Of a DNA stretch of 64,000 nucleotides, positions 55,201-63,700 are shown one piece after another. Positions within the stretch are counted from its first letter, which is position 1. The number at the start of each line of letters is the position of its first letter. The stretch spans positions 1 to 64,000 of the forward strand of contig JAJZFJ010000043.1 of the NCBI GenBank assembly GCA_021805395.1, read 5' to 3'. The notes beneath the pieces were generated by a model that saw nothing but the letters and a program-made list of their open reading frames with translations, was not told the origin of the DNA and did not search any database. Origin of the DNA: a bacterium (GTDB lineage Bacteria > Armatimonadota > Chthonomonadetes > Chthonomonadales > Chthonomonadaceae). The translations under genes and the position numbers were made by a program.

Positions 55201-55776
55201 TTATTTAGCCTTCTCGACGATGCGTACCAAACGCCACGACTTGTCTTTAGAAATGGGGCGTGTCTCCATGATTTCTACCACATCGCCAATTCCACATTCA
55301 TTGTGCTCATCGTGAGCCTTAAAGCGGGTACTTCGTCGCATAAACTTACCATACAAAGGATGTCGAACACGGGTTTCAACGAGTACAACAATTGTTTTCT
55401 GCATCTTGTTGCTCTCAACTCGGCCAGTTCTGACTTTTCTTCGTCCTCGGACAGTCTCAAGACCAGTTCCATCGAATCTGATTTTGAAAGGTACTGCTTC
55501 GGCTTCAGCTTTAGCTGGTTCTTCCGCAGCTACAGCCTTGGATTTTTTCTTACCACCCGGAGCTGCTGCAGCTGTGGGAGCTATTTCAGCAGCTGGTGCT
55601 ACTACGGGTAGATTATCCTCTGAAGCGGTCTCCGCCTGGTTTACTATCTCATCAGTAGCTGTTGTTTCTGACACCACTGTATCGGCTTCGATCACCATGG
55701 GTGATGTTTCTGTTGAGCTCTCCTCACCTGCTGCTGAAGCGGTGCTGGTGGGCTGAACGATTTCATCGGACGCCAT
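55201..55776 (-). CDS. rpsQ: 30S ribosomal protein S17 with long N-terminal extension
   Basis: 191 residues against about 85 in most bacteria. The S17 core is the C-terminal half ([40 protein letters not shown]). The first 100 residues are an acidic Ala/Thr/Glu/Val-rich low-complexity segment that ends in a lysine patch (GGKKKSKA). The ATG at 55776 overlaps the rpmC stop, consistent with translation from here. Internal ATGs exist near residues 27 and 124, the latter inside the core. Confidence 0.93.
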   Translation of the reverse strand: MASDEIVQPTSTASAAGEESSTETSPMVIEADTVVSETTATDEIVNQAETASEDNLPVVAPAAEIAPTAAAAPGGKKKSKAVAAEEPAKAEAEAVPFKIRFDGTGLETVRGRRKVRTGRVESNKMQKTIVVLVETRVRHPLYGKFMRRSTRFKAHDEHNECGIGDVVEIMETRPISKDKSWRLVRIVEKAK

Positions 55777-56006
55777 TATTTTGCCCCTCCTTTTGCCGCG
55801 ATTTCGCGTTCTCTTAGGATTGTGAGTGCTCGAGCTATTTGTCGTCTTGCCCGGCGAATTGCCGCAGTGTCTTTAAGTTGACGCATTGAATTCTGTCTGC
55901 GAAAATCATAAAGAGCTGCCCGGTTTACAGCAATTTCATGATGCAAATCTGCTTCAGTCATCTCACGTAACTGTTGTCTTATCTCTTTGAGCTTGACTTC
56001 AGCCAT
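55776..56006 (-). CDS. rpmC: 50S ribosomal protein L29
   Basis: 76 residues from ATG at 56006, which follows GGAGGAGAG; a frame extends 57 bases upstream without support. It reads [19 protein letters not shown] and [29 protein letters not shown] in the family pattern. The start lies inside the end of rplP. Confidence 0.95.
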   Translation of the reverse strand: MAEVKLKEIRQQLREMTEADLHHEIAVNRAALYDFRRQNSMRQLKDTAAIRRARRQIARALTILREREIAAKGGAK

Positions 56007-56517
56007 TGCTCTCCTCCACACTTTCTGACACGTTGTCTGTGACATCAACATCGGTGTTATCAATTAACTCGTCAGCATCTTTCACAGATGGTATCACTAC
56101 TTTAGCTGTATCTTCCCGTTTTACAAATTTAACATCGATAGGAAGTTTGTGAGAAGCAAGTCTCATTGCTTCGCGGGCTGTGGCCTCGGAGACGCCTGCC
56201 ATTTCAAAAAGCATTCGTCCCGGCTTAATTACAGCCACCCATCCTTCGGGAGCTCCTTTACCAGAACCCATGCGGGTTTCCGCAGGTTTTTTGGTAAACG
56301 GTTTATCGGGGAATATTCGGATCCAGATCTTTCCGCTTCGTCTGATATATCTGTTCATTGCAATACGAGCAGATTCTATCTGGTTTGCTGTCATCCAGCA
56401 CGATTCCAGTGCCTGAAGTCCGAACTCGCCAAATGATACGGCTGTTCCGCCCGAGGCTTTGCCCCGTCTGTGACCGCGATGCTGTTTGCGATGTTTGGTA
56501 CGCTTTGGCATCAACAT
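55999..56517 (-). CDS. rplP: 50S ribosomal protein L16 with acidic C-terminal tail
   Basis: 172 residues from ATG at 56517, preceded by GGAGGAAAT; the usual start [19 protein letters not shown] confirms it. The core ([19 protein letters not shown]) ends near residue 137. About 35 extra acidic residues follow, including [10 protein letters not shown]. Typical L16 is 137-145 residues. The tail block closely resembles one in L22. Confidence 0.95.
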   Translation of the reverse strand: MLMPKRTKHRKQHRGHRRGKASGGTAVSFGEFGLQALESCWMTANQIESARIAMNRYIRRSGKIWIRIFPDKPFTKKPAETRMGSGKGAPEGWVAVIKPGRMLFEMAGVSEATAREAMRLASHKLPIDVKFVKREDTAKVVIPSVKDADELIDNTDVDVTDNVSESVEESNG

Positions 56518-56618
56518 AGTTTTATTTCCTCCATGAGGCGGAAAAACTTGATATCTTTCCGCCGACGTCCTGTGCATATATTGCATTCAGGATTAGGAAC
56601 TGATTAGGTTCTTGCTTA

Positions 56619-57494
56619 CTACTCGCTATCCTGTCGTGGCCGTCCGCCACCCTGACCACGGCCACCGCCGCCAGGACCGCGTCCCCCACCACCGCCGCCT
56701 CGGCCACCACGACCACCGCGTGCATTGCCGCGGCCACCGCGATCAGCTCTCTCGCCGGATCTGTCTGGACGTCCATCACCACGGTTAGATGGTGTTTCAA
56801 TCTCAGATCGACGTGGCTGTCCTGGCAGAACATCCTCTTTGTAGATCCATACCTTGATACCGATGTGACCGTATGTGGTTGCAGCTTCGGCAAATCCATA
56901 GTCGATATCGGCTCTCAGTGTGTGCAGAGGGATTTTGCCCTGGCGGTCCTGCTCTTTACGTGCCATTTCAGACCCGGCAAGACGACCTGAACACATCACT
57001 CTGATACCCTTCATACCAAGCTTCATAGCGCGCATAACCGCCTGGCGCATTGCCCTCTTATAGGCAATTCTCTTTTCAATTTGCTGAGCGATTGATTCTG
57101 CAACAAGTTGAGCATCTGCATCAGCAAACCGGATCTCAATGATGCGAACATGGACGGTCTTCTTGGTCATTTTTTCAAGAGCAGCTTTTAGAACTTCGGA
57201 ACCTCGTCCGCCTCGTCCTACGATAGAACCTACTCTTGCTGAGTATATCTTGACCATTACACTGTCGCCAGTTCGCTCAATCTCTATTCGAGAGATGGCT
57301 GCCTGCAGAAGTCTTGGAACGTCCTTTTCTTCGCTGCTAAGATAGCGTCGGATGCCATCTTTTTTGATGACTTCCCGGATTTTGTAATCCTCATAAACGG
57401 CGTCCGCAAATTCCTTCTTAGGCTTAAACCACTTACTATCAGCATCACGGATAACGCCTATGCGAAATCCGATGGGATGTACTTTTTGTCCCAA
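56619..57494 (-). CDS. rpsC: 30S ribosomal protein S3 with Gly/Arg-rich tail
   Basis: 291 residues. The N-terminal KH domain (VHPIGFRIGVI, VGRGGRGSEVL) and the C-terminal domain (GRLAGSEMARKEQ, IDYGFAEAATTYG, IGVKVWIY-like segment) are standard. From about residue 225 there is an added RGG-type low-complexity tail, roughly 65 residues of Gly, Arg and Asp. Such tails bind RNA in other proteins; the role here is unknown. Confidence 0.95.
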   Translation of the reverse strand: MGQKVHPIGFRIGVIRDADSKWFKPKKEFADAVYEDYKIREVIKKDGIRRYLSSEEKDVPRLLQAAISRIEIERTGDSVMVKIYSARVGSIVGRGGRGSEVLKAALEKMTKKTVHVRIIEIRFADADAQLVAESIAQQIEKRIAYKRAMRQAVMRAMKLGMKGIRVMCSGRLAGSEMARKEQDRQGKIPLHTLRADIDYGFAEAATTYGHIGIKVWIYKEDVLPGQPRRSEIETPSNRGDGRPDRSGERADRGGRGNARGGRGGRGGGGGGRGPGGGGRGQGGGRPRQDSE

Positions 57495-57498
57495 AGCG

Positions 57499-58203
57499 TT
57501 ATCCTCTCTCTGTTTCGGTATCGGCAGATGTTTCTGGAGCTTCCTCTGTTACATCCACATCACTGTTATCTTCTGACAATGCGGTGGTGCTTTCAACAGC
57601 TGCAGTTGTATCTTCCTGAACTACACTCTCCACCACAGGTGCCGTTGTTTCAAGCTCAATCGGATCGATAGCTGCTGCAGTAACGGGCGCTGTCTCTTCA
57701 GTGGATGCCTTCACTTTGGCAGCCTGTGCTGAGCTGCTCTGCCTCTTGGTTACAGTCTTCTTTGGCTTTCTGGGCTTTGGCTCAACCTCTTCGACTGTAA
57801 TCGTGATGTGGCTCATTCTCTTGAGAATGCGGTAGGCTCTTCCCTGAGCTCTTGGCTGCATGCGTTTCATGCGGGGACCTTCGTCCACTCGGCACTCAAC
57901 CAGCTTCAGTCTGTTAGCATCCAGTCCATGATTGTTCACTGCATTTGCAACTGCGGACATAAGAGTCTTCTCAATAAAGGTGGCTGCCCTGTTTGGCACA
58001 TACCTTAAGAGTGCAGCTGCATCAGCAGCATACTGACCACGAACTGCATCCATCACCAGTCTGGCTTTGCGAGGTGGTACTCTCACAAACTTTGTGACAG
58101 CCTGAGCCTGGTTATCATCTACTTTGCGGCCGCGGAACCGCTTGCGATGCTCGCGGTGAACGCGCGGGCGCTCCTGCACCGCTATGTCTAAATCGTTACT
58201 CAT
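57499..58203 (-). CDS. rplV: 50S ribosomal protein L22 with long acidic tail
   Basis: 234 residues against about 110-115 normally. The core lies at about residues 35-145 (VRVPPRKARLVMDAVRGQYA, then GPRMKRMQPRAQGRAYRILKRMSHI). A 35-residue basic N-terminal extension precedes it, and about 85 acidic, Thr/Val/Glu-rich residues follow, including SEDNSDVDVTEE. L22 lines the peptide exit tunnel, and its tail would lie at the ribosome surface. Confidence 0.95.
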   Translation of the reverse strand: MSNDLDIAVQERPRVHREHRKRFRGRKVDDNQAQAVTKFVRVPPRKARLVMDAVRGQYAADAAALLRYVPNRAATFIEKTLMSAVANAVNNHGLDANRLKLVECRVDEGPRMKRMQPRAQGRAYRILKRMSHITITVEEVEPKPRKPKKTVTKRQSSSAQAAKVKASTEETAPVTAAAIDPIELETTAPVVESVVQEDTTAAVESTTALSEDNSDVDVTEEAPETSADTETERG

Positions 58204-58215
58204 TTTTAGAGACCT

Positions 58216-58503
58216 CTATTTAATGTGGGAGCGCCGTTCCACCTGCTGGCCAGCATGACCACGGAACGTGCGTGTGAGGGCAAATTCGCCCAATTTGTGA
58301 CCAACCATATTCTCAGTAACAAAGATCGGGATATGTTTCCTCCCGTCGTGTACCAGGAATGTATGACCGATAAAGTCAGGGAATATCGTCGATCTTCGAG
58401 ACCAGGTCTTAATTGCCTTCTTCTCGTTTCTGACGTTCATGCCTCTTACTTTATCAAGAAGTTTGGGATCCGCATACGGTCCCTTCTTAACTGATCTTCC
58501 CAA
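58216..58503 (-). CDS. rpsS: 30S ribosomal protein S19
   Basis: 95 residues, standard. It reads [19 protein letters not shown], then [24 protein letters not shown] and [16 protein letters not shown]. Confidence 0.98.
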   Translation of the reverse strand: MGRSVKKGPYADPKLLDKVRGMNVRNEKKAIKTWSRRSTIFPDFIGHTFLVHDGRKHIPIFVTENMVGHKLGEFALTRTFRGHAGQQVERRSHIK

Positions 58504-58516
58504 GTTTCACTCCCCG

Positions 58517-59371
58517 CTATTTCTGGTTACGCCGGCGCACGATAAATTTATCGGTCGACTTGTTGTTACGAGTCTTATAGCCCAGTGCAGGCTTACCCCA
58601 CGGGGTTGCAGGACCTTTACGTCGTCCAATTGGGCTCTGAGCTTCACCTCCACCATGTGGGTGGTCTCTTGGTGTCATTGCTACACCTCGAACGTGACCT
58701 CGTCTTCCCTTCCACCGTGTTGCTCCTGCCTTACCCAGCGAGATGTTCTCGTGCTCTGGATTTCCTACCTGACCAATAGTTGCATAGCAGGACAGCAGGA
58801 TTAAGCGGGTTTCCCCTGAAGGAAGGCGAACTTGTCCATACTTTCCTTCTTTAGCCATTAGCTGCGCACCCACACCTGCTGAGCGAACAAGTTGCCCGCC
58901 TCGACCAGGGTAAAGCTCCACATTGTGGATTGTGGTTCCAACTGGAATTGCTCTCAAAGGAAGGCAGTTTCCTGGACGGATATCCGCACCTTCGCTGGAG
59001 ATAACATTATCTCCCTCTTTTAGACCGATAGGCGTAAGAATATATCTCTTCTCACCATCGGCGTATTCCACCAGAGAGATTCGACATGTTCTGTTAGGGT
59101 CGTATTCTATGGTAAGCACCACACCAGGAACATCAATTTTGTTCCTTTTGAAATCGATTACCCTGTACATTCGCTTGTTACCGCCGCCTCTAAAGCGGGT
59201 GGTAACGCGACCCTTGTTGTTTCTTCCGCCACTTTTCTTGTTAGGTTCAAGAAGTGGCTTATGAGGATCGACTGTTCGATTTTTACCCTCTTGTCTGGTG
59301 AGTTCCGAATATGTAGAAACAGATCGGAACCTATGACCCGGGGTAGTAGGTTTTAATTTACGAACTGGCAT
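58517..59371 (-). CDS. rplB: 50S ribosomal protein L2
   Basis: 284 residues, near the usual 275. It carries [37 protein letters not shown] and the conserved [20 protein letters not shown] near residue 235, which supports peptidyl-transferase assembly. Confidence 0.98.
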   Translation of the reverse strand: MPVRKLKPTTPGHRFRSVSTYSELTRQEGKNRTVDPHKPLLEPNKKSGGRNNKGRVTTRFRGGGNKRMYRVIDFKRNKIDVPGVVLTIEYDPNRTCRISLVEYADGEKRYILTPIGLKEGDNVISSEGADIRPGNCLPLRAIPVGTTIHNVELYPGRGGQLVRSAGVGAQLMAKEGKYGQVRLPSGETRLILLSCYATIGQVGNPEHENISLGKAGATRWKGRRGHVRGVAMTPRDHPHGGGEAQSPIGRRKGPATPWGKPALGYKTRNNKSTDKFIVRRRNQK

Positions 59372-59392
59372 TTATTGGTTCTCCGGTCTGCA

Positions 59393-59692
59393 CTACATTC
59401 CCTCGAAGAGAACGAGGGGGCGATCAGTTGTTACAATAGCTTTCTTCCAGTTTGGTGAATATCCTGGTTTTCCGCCTTTAGATTGTACTCTCTTCTTCTT
59501 ACCCTTAACATGCAGCGTATTCACAGCGAGCACTTTGGCACCCTGGTTAGCATAGATGAGCGTTATGGCATGAGCAATATCAATCTTGGTGGCATTCATA
59601 GCTACCTTGAAATGGAACTTGTTAAGAGCTGCCTGTGCACTCGACTTTTCGGTGAGAAGCGGGCGCACAACGATCAGATGGGGATCAATCAT
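59393..59692 (-). CDS. rplW: 50S ribosomal protein L23
   Basis: 99 residues with VVRPLLTEKSSAQAALNKFHFKV and GKKKRVQSKGGKPG. It is a tunnel-exit protein and docking site for SRP and trigger factor. It overlaps rplD by 4 bases. Confidence 0.97.
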   Translation of the reverse strand: MIDPHLIVVRPLLTEKSSAQAALNKFHFKVAMNATKIDIAHAITLIYANQGAKVLAVNTLHVKGKKKRVQSKGGKPGYSPNWKKAIVTTDRPLVLFEGM

Positions 59693-60360
59693 GCCGCCAC
59701 CTCCTCATTGTTATTTGAATTGGCTGGTGTCCACACACTTTCAATTTTTTCTACAGCAGAGGCAACAATCACAATCTTATGTGCTGTTAATACATCTCTC
59801 ACTGAGAAGTTAGGGGCAAATCTGAGCATTACATTGTGCAGATTTCTGGTCGAAATGTGTGATTTCGTATCGTACTCGGCTACAAGAATGAGTACTTTGC
59901 GTGCTTCATGCACTCCCAGAGCCTTCAATACAGCCACTGCCTCTTTTGTTTTAGGTGTTTCACCAGGAAGATTAAATGCATTAATTGCTATCATGGAACC
60001 GTCTGCTACTTTACTGGATAATGCGCAGCGCATGGCACCACGTCTCATCTTTACTGGCAGATCTTTCCTGTAATCACGTGGATGAGGTCCAAACACAACA
60101 CCACCACCTCTCCATTGTGGGGCGCGAATGGTTCCCTGTCGGGCTCTTCCCGTACCTTTTTGTTTCCAGGGCTTGCGTCCACCACCACGCACATCGTGTC
60201 GAACTTTAGTGTTGTGAGTTCCCTGTCGATAATTTGCCTCTTCGGCAACAATAGCCTGATGAACCAGCGCTTTGTTGAATTCCACGCCGAAGATGGCGTC
60301 GGGCAGACTGAGGTTACCGACCTCTGCGCCCTCCATATTATACATTGGTATACTAGCCAT
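59689..60360 (-). CDS. rplD: 50S ribosomal protein L4
   Basis: 223 residues. It reads QGTHNTKVRHDVRGGGRKPWKQKGTGRARQG, the conserved internal loop reaching the tunnel, and GGGVVFGPHPRDY. In E. coli L4 represses the S10 operon; no such site was identified here. Confidence 0.97.
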   Translation of the reverse strand: MASIPMYNMEGAEVGNLSLPDAIFGVEFNKALVHQAIVAEEANYRQGTHNTKVRHDVRGGGRKPWKQKGTGRARQGTIRAPQWRGGGVVFGPHPRDYRKDLPVKMRRGAMRCALSSKVADGSMIAINAFNLPGETPKTKEAVAVLKALGVHEARKVLILVAEYDTKSHISTRNLHNVMLRFAPNFSVRDVLTAHKIVIVASAVEKIESVWTPANSNNNEEVAA

Positions 60361-60373
60361 GTCGGTGTGTCTC

Positions 60374-61000
60374 CTAGCGCTGTTCTAAGCGCTGTATTGT
60401 GAGAAGAGTTCCATCTGTACCGGGAACTGCTCCCTGAATAAGCAATAGATTTTTTTCTGCATCCACACGGATGATTTTAAGGCCGCGAACCGTAACCTGT
60501 TTGTTACCCATCTGGCCAGGTTTGCGAGTTCCCTTAAATGTACGTGCAGCATCTGTTGCACCACCCGACTGCGGTTTTCTACGAATTGTTGAACCGTGTG
60601 TGGCATCTCCTCCGTGGAAATGGTACAGCTTCACAACTCCCTGGTATCCTTTACCTTTTGAGGTACCGGTTACTTTAACTCTCATACCAGGTTGAAAAAT
60701 ATCACATTTAATTGCGTCACCATGTTTATAAGCGCCAGGATTGTCTGTTCTGATTTCTCGAAGAAATCGCATGACAGATACTCCGGCACTGGTAAACTGC
60801 CCCGATCTTGGTTTGTTGACAAGTCGGGGGCGGATATCGCCAAAACCGACCTGGATGGCAGTATAGCCATCATTCTCAACACTTTTGAGCTGCGTGACAA
60901 TGCAGGGGCCTGCTTCTATCACGGAGACCGGTACTACCTGACCAGAATCGTCAAAGATCTGTGTCATGCCGATCTTTCTGCCCAGAATTGTGTCGACCAC
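60374..61000 (-). CDS. rplC: 50S ribosomal protein L3
   Basis: 208 residues with LGRKIGMTQIFDDSG, GKGYQGVVKLYHFHGGDATHGS and GNKQVTVRGLKI. No extension. Confidence 0.98.
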   Translation of the reverse strand: MVDTILGRKIGMTQIFDDSGQVVPVSVIEAGPCIVTQLKSVENDGYTAIQVGFGDIRPRLVNKPRSGQFTSAGVSVMRFLREIRTDNPGAYKHGDAIKCDIFQPGMRVKVTGTSKGKGYQGVVKLYHFHGGDATHGSTIRRKPQSGGATDAARTFKGTRKPGQMGNKQVTVRGLKIIRVDAEKNLLLIQGAVPGTDGTLLTIQRLEQR

Positions 61001-61026
61001 TCTACTATCTCCTTAATATATTCTGA

Positions 61027-61347
61027 CTAGAGCTTGATTGCAATATCAACGCCGCTAGGCAGATCCAGACGCATAAGTGCATCTATTGTTTTTGAACTTG
61101 GCTCCAGAATATCTATGAGCCTTTTGTGAGTACGCTGTTCGAAATGCTCCATACTCTCTTTATCAATGGTGGTACCACGGTTTACACACACAATATGCTT
61201 CTCGGTTGGAAGCAGTACTGGTCCGGATAGTCGTGCACCTGTGCGTTTGACTGTATCCACGATCTTCTCTACAGACTGATCCAGGATTCTGTGGTCAAAT
61301 GCTCGTAGTCTGATACGCACCTTGCTTCGGCGCACCATGCTGTTCAT
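61027..61347 (-). CDS. rpsJ: 30S ribosomal protein S10
   Basis: 106 residues. It has [39 protein letters not shown] and the late [20 protein letters not shown] precedes the ATG. It follows tuf after an intrinsic terminator, so its transcription depends on read-through or an unrecognised promoter in the 85-base gap. Confidence 0.97.
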   Translation of the reverse strand: MNSMVRRSKVRIRLRAFDHRILDQSVEKIVDTVKRTGARLSGPVLLPTEKHIVCVNRGTTIDKESMEHFEQRTHKRLIDILEPSSKTIDALMRLDLPSGVDIAIKL

Positions 61348-61393
61348 ACTATCTCTCCTTCGGTGCTGTGAATTAAATCACCCGCACACATTA

Positions 61394-61421
61394 AAAGCCG
61401 GCTGCTTATGCCGCCGGCTTT
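61394..61421 (-). terminator. Intrinsic terminator between tuf and rpsJ
   Basis: A perfect 9-bp GC-rich stem (AAAGCCGGC / GCCGGCTTT) with a 10-base loop, ending in TTTT on the minus strand, begins 12 bases after the tuf stop. It probably limits read-through from tuf into the S10 cluster. Confidence 0.85.
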
Positions 61422-61432
61422 AAACTTCTAAT

Positions 61433-62632
61433 CTATTCGAAGATTTTGGTTACAACGCCTGCACCCACTGTGTGTCCACCCTCTCGAACTGCAAAGCGAA
61501 GACCCTCTTCCATTGCAATTGGCTGAACAAGATCGGCAGTTATTCTAACGTTGTCTCCAGGCATTACCATGTCAATGCCTTCTGGCAGGTGCATGGTTCC
61601 GGTAACATCCGTCGTTCTGAAGTAGAACTGGGGTCGATAGCCATTGTGAAGTGGCTTATGTCTTCCACCCTCTTCTTTGGTGAGGATATAGATCTCACCC
61701 TGGAACTTGGTGTGTGGCTTAATGCTGCCGGGCTTAGCGACAACCTGACCGCGCTCTACATCGGTTCTGTTCACACCGCGAAGCAGTACGCCTGCATTGT
61801 CACCACCGTAGATGATGTCGCAGATCTTGTGGAACTGCTCCAGTGAGGTTGCAATGGTTGCACGTGTAGGACGTAATCCGATTACTTCCACTGGCTCGTT
61901 CAGCTTCAGGGTTCCGCGCTCAACTCTACCGGTTACGACTGTACCTCGACCAGTGATGGTGAAGACATCTTCAACAGGCATAAGGAACGGCTTCTCAACA
62001 TCGCGCTCTGGAGTTGGAATGTAGGCATCCACTGCGTCCATCAGTTCCCAGATCTTGGCGTTGGCAGGATTAGCTCGCGTTGACTCTGGAGCCAGAAGAG
62101 CTTCTGTTGCAGACCCTCTGATAACAGGGATATCGTCGCCAGGAAAATCGTACTTGGAGAGCAGTTCGCGAACTTCAAGTTCAACCAGGTCAAGAAGCTC
62201 GGCATCGTCTACCATGTCGCACTTGTTAAGGAATACCACCACATAAGGAACACCTACCTGACGCGCAAGCAGAATGTGCTCGCGGGTCTGGGGCATTGGG
62301 CCGTCTGCTGCGGAGACAACAAGGATTGCGCCATCCATCTGGGCAGCACCCGTAATCATGTTCTTGATGTAGTCGGCATGGCCAGGGCAGTCGACGTGTG
62401 CATAGTGGCGGCTGTCTGTCTCATACTCGGCATGGTATACGTTGATGGTAACTCCACGCGCTCTCTCTTCAGGTGCGCTGTCGATCTCATCATACTTAAG
62501 GGCTTTGCTGCCATTATGTTCTGCAAGCACGCGGGTGATTGCACTTGTAAGTGATGTCTTGCCGTGGTCTACATGACCGATGGTGCCGATGTTTACATGC
62601 GGCTTGGTTCGCTCAAACTTCTGCTTGCCCAT
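61433..62632 (-). CDS. tuf: Elongation factor Tu
   Basis: 399 residues, standard. G1 GHVDHGKTS at residues 18-26, G3 DCPGHADY near 81 with the catalytic histidine, G4 NKCDMVDD near 136, and the C-terminal [10 protein letters not shown]. It delivers aminoacyl-tRNA to the ribosome. It lies directly after the Tyr and Thr tRNA genes, as in the E. coli tufB transcription unit. Confidence 0.98.
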   Translation of the reverse strand: MGKQKFERTKPHVNIGTIGHVDHGKTSLTSAITRVLAEHNGSKALKYDEIDSAPEERARGVTINVYHAEYETDSRHYAHVDCPGHADYIKNMITGAAQMDGAILVVSAADGPMPQTREHILLARQVGVPYVVVFLNKCDMVDDAELLDLVELEVRELLSKYDFPGDDIPVIRGSATEALLAPESTRANPANAKIWELMDAVDAYIPTPERDVEKPFLMPVEDVFTITGRGTVVTGRVERGTLKLNEPVEVIGLRPTRATIATSLEQFHKICDIIYGGDNAGVLLRGVNRTDVERGQVVAKPGSIKPHTKFQGEIYILTKEEGGRHKPLHNGYRPQFYFRTTDVTGTMHLPEGIDMVMPGDNVRITADLVQPIAMEEGLRFAVREGGHTVGAGVVTKIFE

Positions 62633-62730
62633 GAGAGCCTCTTCTCCTCCACTAATTTGTGGTGAACTGTTCGAAAGTTGCCTGGTGCGCTTATGGCGTA
62701 ATCATTTCCAGGTGCTTATAATCGGAGACC

Positions 62731-62802
62731 AGCCCACACTGGGAATCGAACCCAGTACCTCTTCTTTACCAAAGAAGTGCTCTGCCGATGAGCTATGTGG
62801 GC
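62731..62802 (-). tRNA. tRNA-Thr (anticodon GGT)
   Basis: A full cloverleaf on the minus strand: acceptor GCCCACA/TGTGGGC, D arm with GCTC, anticodon stem CTTCT/AGAAG around the loop TTGGTAA, and T arm CTGGG-TTCGATT-CCCAG. The discriminator base is U, and no CCA is encoded. Confidence 0.95.
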
Positions 62803-62813
62803 GGTATATATGG

Positions 62814-62894
62814 TGGGGAGAAGAGGATTCGAACCTCTGAAGCTGTCGCAACTGATTTACAGTCAGTCCCCTTTGGCCACTCGGGTATCTCCCC
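62814..62894 (-). tRNA. tRNA-Tyr (anticodon GTA)
   Basis: Cloverleaf with acceptor GGGGAGA/TCTCCCC, anticodon stem ACTGA/TCAGT around CTGTAAA, a long variable arm (class II) and T arm AGAGG-TTCGAAT-CCTCT. It ends in discriminator A; CCA is not complete. It is the first gene of the tRNA-tuf unit. Confidence 0.95.
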
Positions 62895-62903
62895 ATATTT
62901 TGT

Positions 62904-62993
62904 GTTTGCCCAGTTAGCAGGCAAACTTTAACTCGGCGGCTGAAAGCACGCCGAGTATGGTTTAATATACCACCTGACCCTGATATGCGTCAA
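62904..62993 (-). promoter_or_regulatory. Promoter and structured leader of the tRNA-tuf unit
   Basis: On the minus strand TTGACG (62988-62993) and TATATT (62964-62969) are spaced 18 bases, a good sigma-70-type promoter. Downstream, two perfect hairpins follow in the leader: ACTCGGCG/CGCCGAGT (62931-62956) and GTTTGCC/GGCAAAC (62904-62926). They precede tRNA-Tyr and may help processing or antitermination. Confidence 0.7.
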
Positions 62994-62994
62994 G

Positions 62995-63499
62995 TTTGAA
63001 GTCTGAAAACAGTTAACAATAGCGTCATATAATGCAAGCTATAAAATTGACATGTCATAATAAACAGCAAACATCTCATTACAAATTACAGAAAGTTTCT
63101 TTCGCTCTAATTTTATTCTAAAACAGTATCTCATCATATGATATCTTCACAATTTAAAATACAGCTCAATGTGACCTTTGCTGAATTAATAGCTAGATCG
63201 GTTTGATTTGATGATGCATTAAATATCGCTTAATAACTCCGGATGATCCATAAGCACTCAAAAGTCGCTTCGTGTGTTATGTAAAGATGACCCGCAGTGG
63301 TATATTTGCCGGAGCTTTAACTCTGTTTCAGGAATGATCTCTAATCATTTCGATATGCTACTATCAAAGGATGGACAGAAGCGACCTCTAGCGGTCTGAT
63401 CCCGTTTAGTTAATGAAGTTCTGTTAATATGCTGCAATTGTGTATGTTATCGTGTTCAGATATAAGAGATGCCTGGGTAGTATGGAGGAACTGTTAAAC
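62995..63499. other. AT-rich gene-free region
   Basis: About 500 bases between the tRNA promoter and the terminal gene pair. No gene or RNA core is recognised. A 14-base word (ATGGACAGAAGCGA at 63371-63384) also occurs at 19814-19827 in the other gene-poor island. A GACC-TCTAGC-GGTC hairpin follows it. Confidence 0.35.
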
Positions 63500-63700
63500 A
63501 TGCCCGATAGAAGTAGTTATCGCATTAAGAAAACACCTCTTCATCCTGATGAATATGATGATGTATCTCATCTATCACCGTCACAGAGGATAGAAATGGT
63601 TTGCGAGCTGACACGAGATGTGTGGGCATTCAAAGGACAGCCAGTAGATGAATCCAGACTTCCAAGACATTCTCTCTTCGTTTATATCCGCAGAGGTTGA
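63500..63700 (+). CDS. Small protein paired with nucleotidyltransferase (hypothetical)
   Basis: 66 residues from ATG at 63500, which has GGAGGAA about 9-11 bases before; an ATG at 63482 is an alternative. It reads LSPSQRIEMVCELTRDVWAFKGQP and ends HSLFVYIRRG, a pattern I recall in small proteins encoded just before nucleotidyltransferase-like genes. The function is unknown; toxin-antitoxin-like pairing is inference. Its end overlaps the next reading frame by 53 bases. Confidence 0.6.
   Translation: MPDRSSYRIKKTPLHPDEYDDVSHLSPSQRIEMVCELTRDVWAFKGQPVDESRLPRHSLFVYIRRG

Noticed and set aside
59483-60073. 196-codon plus-strand frame across rplW and rplD
   Set aside because: Antisense shadow; both ribosomal genes on the other strand are secure.
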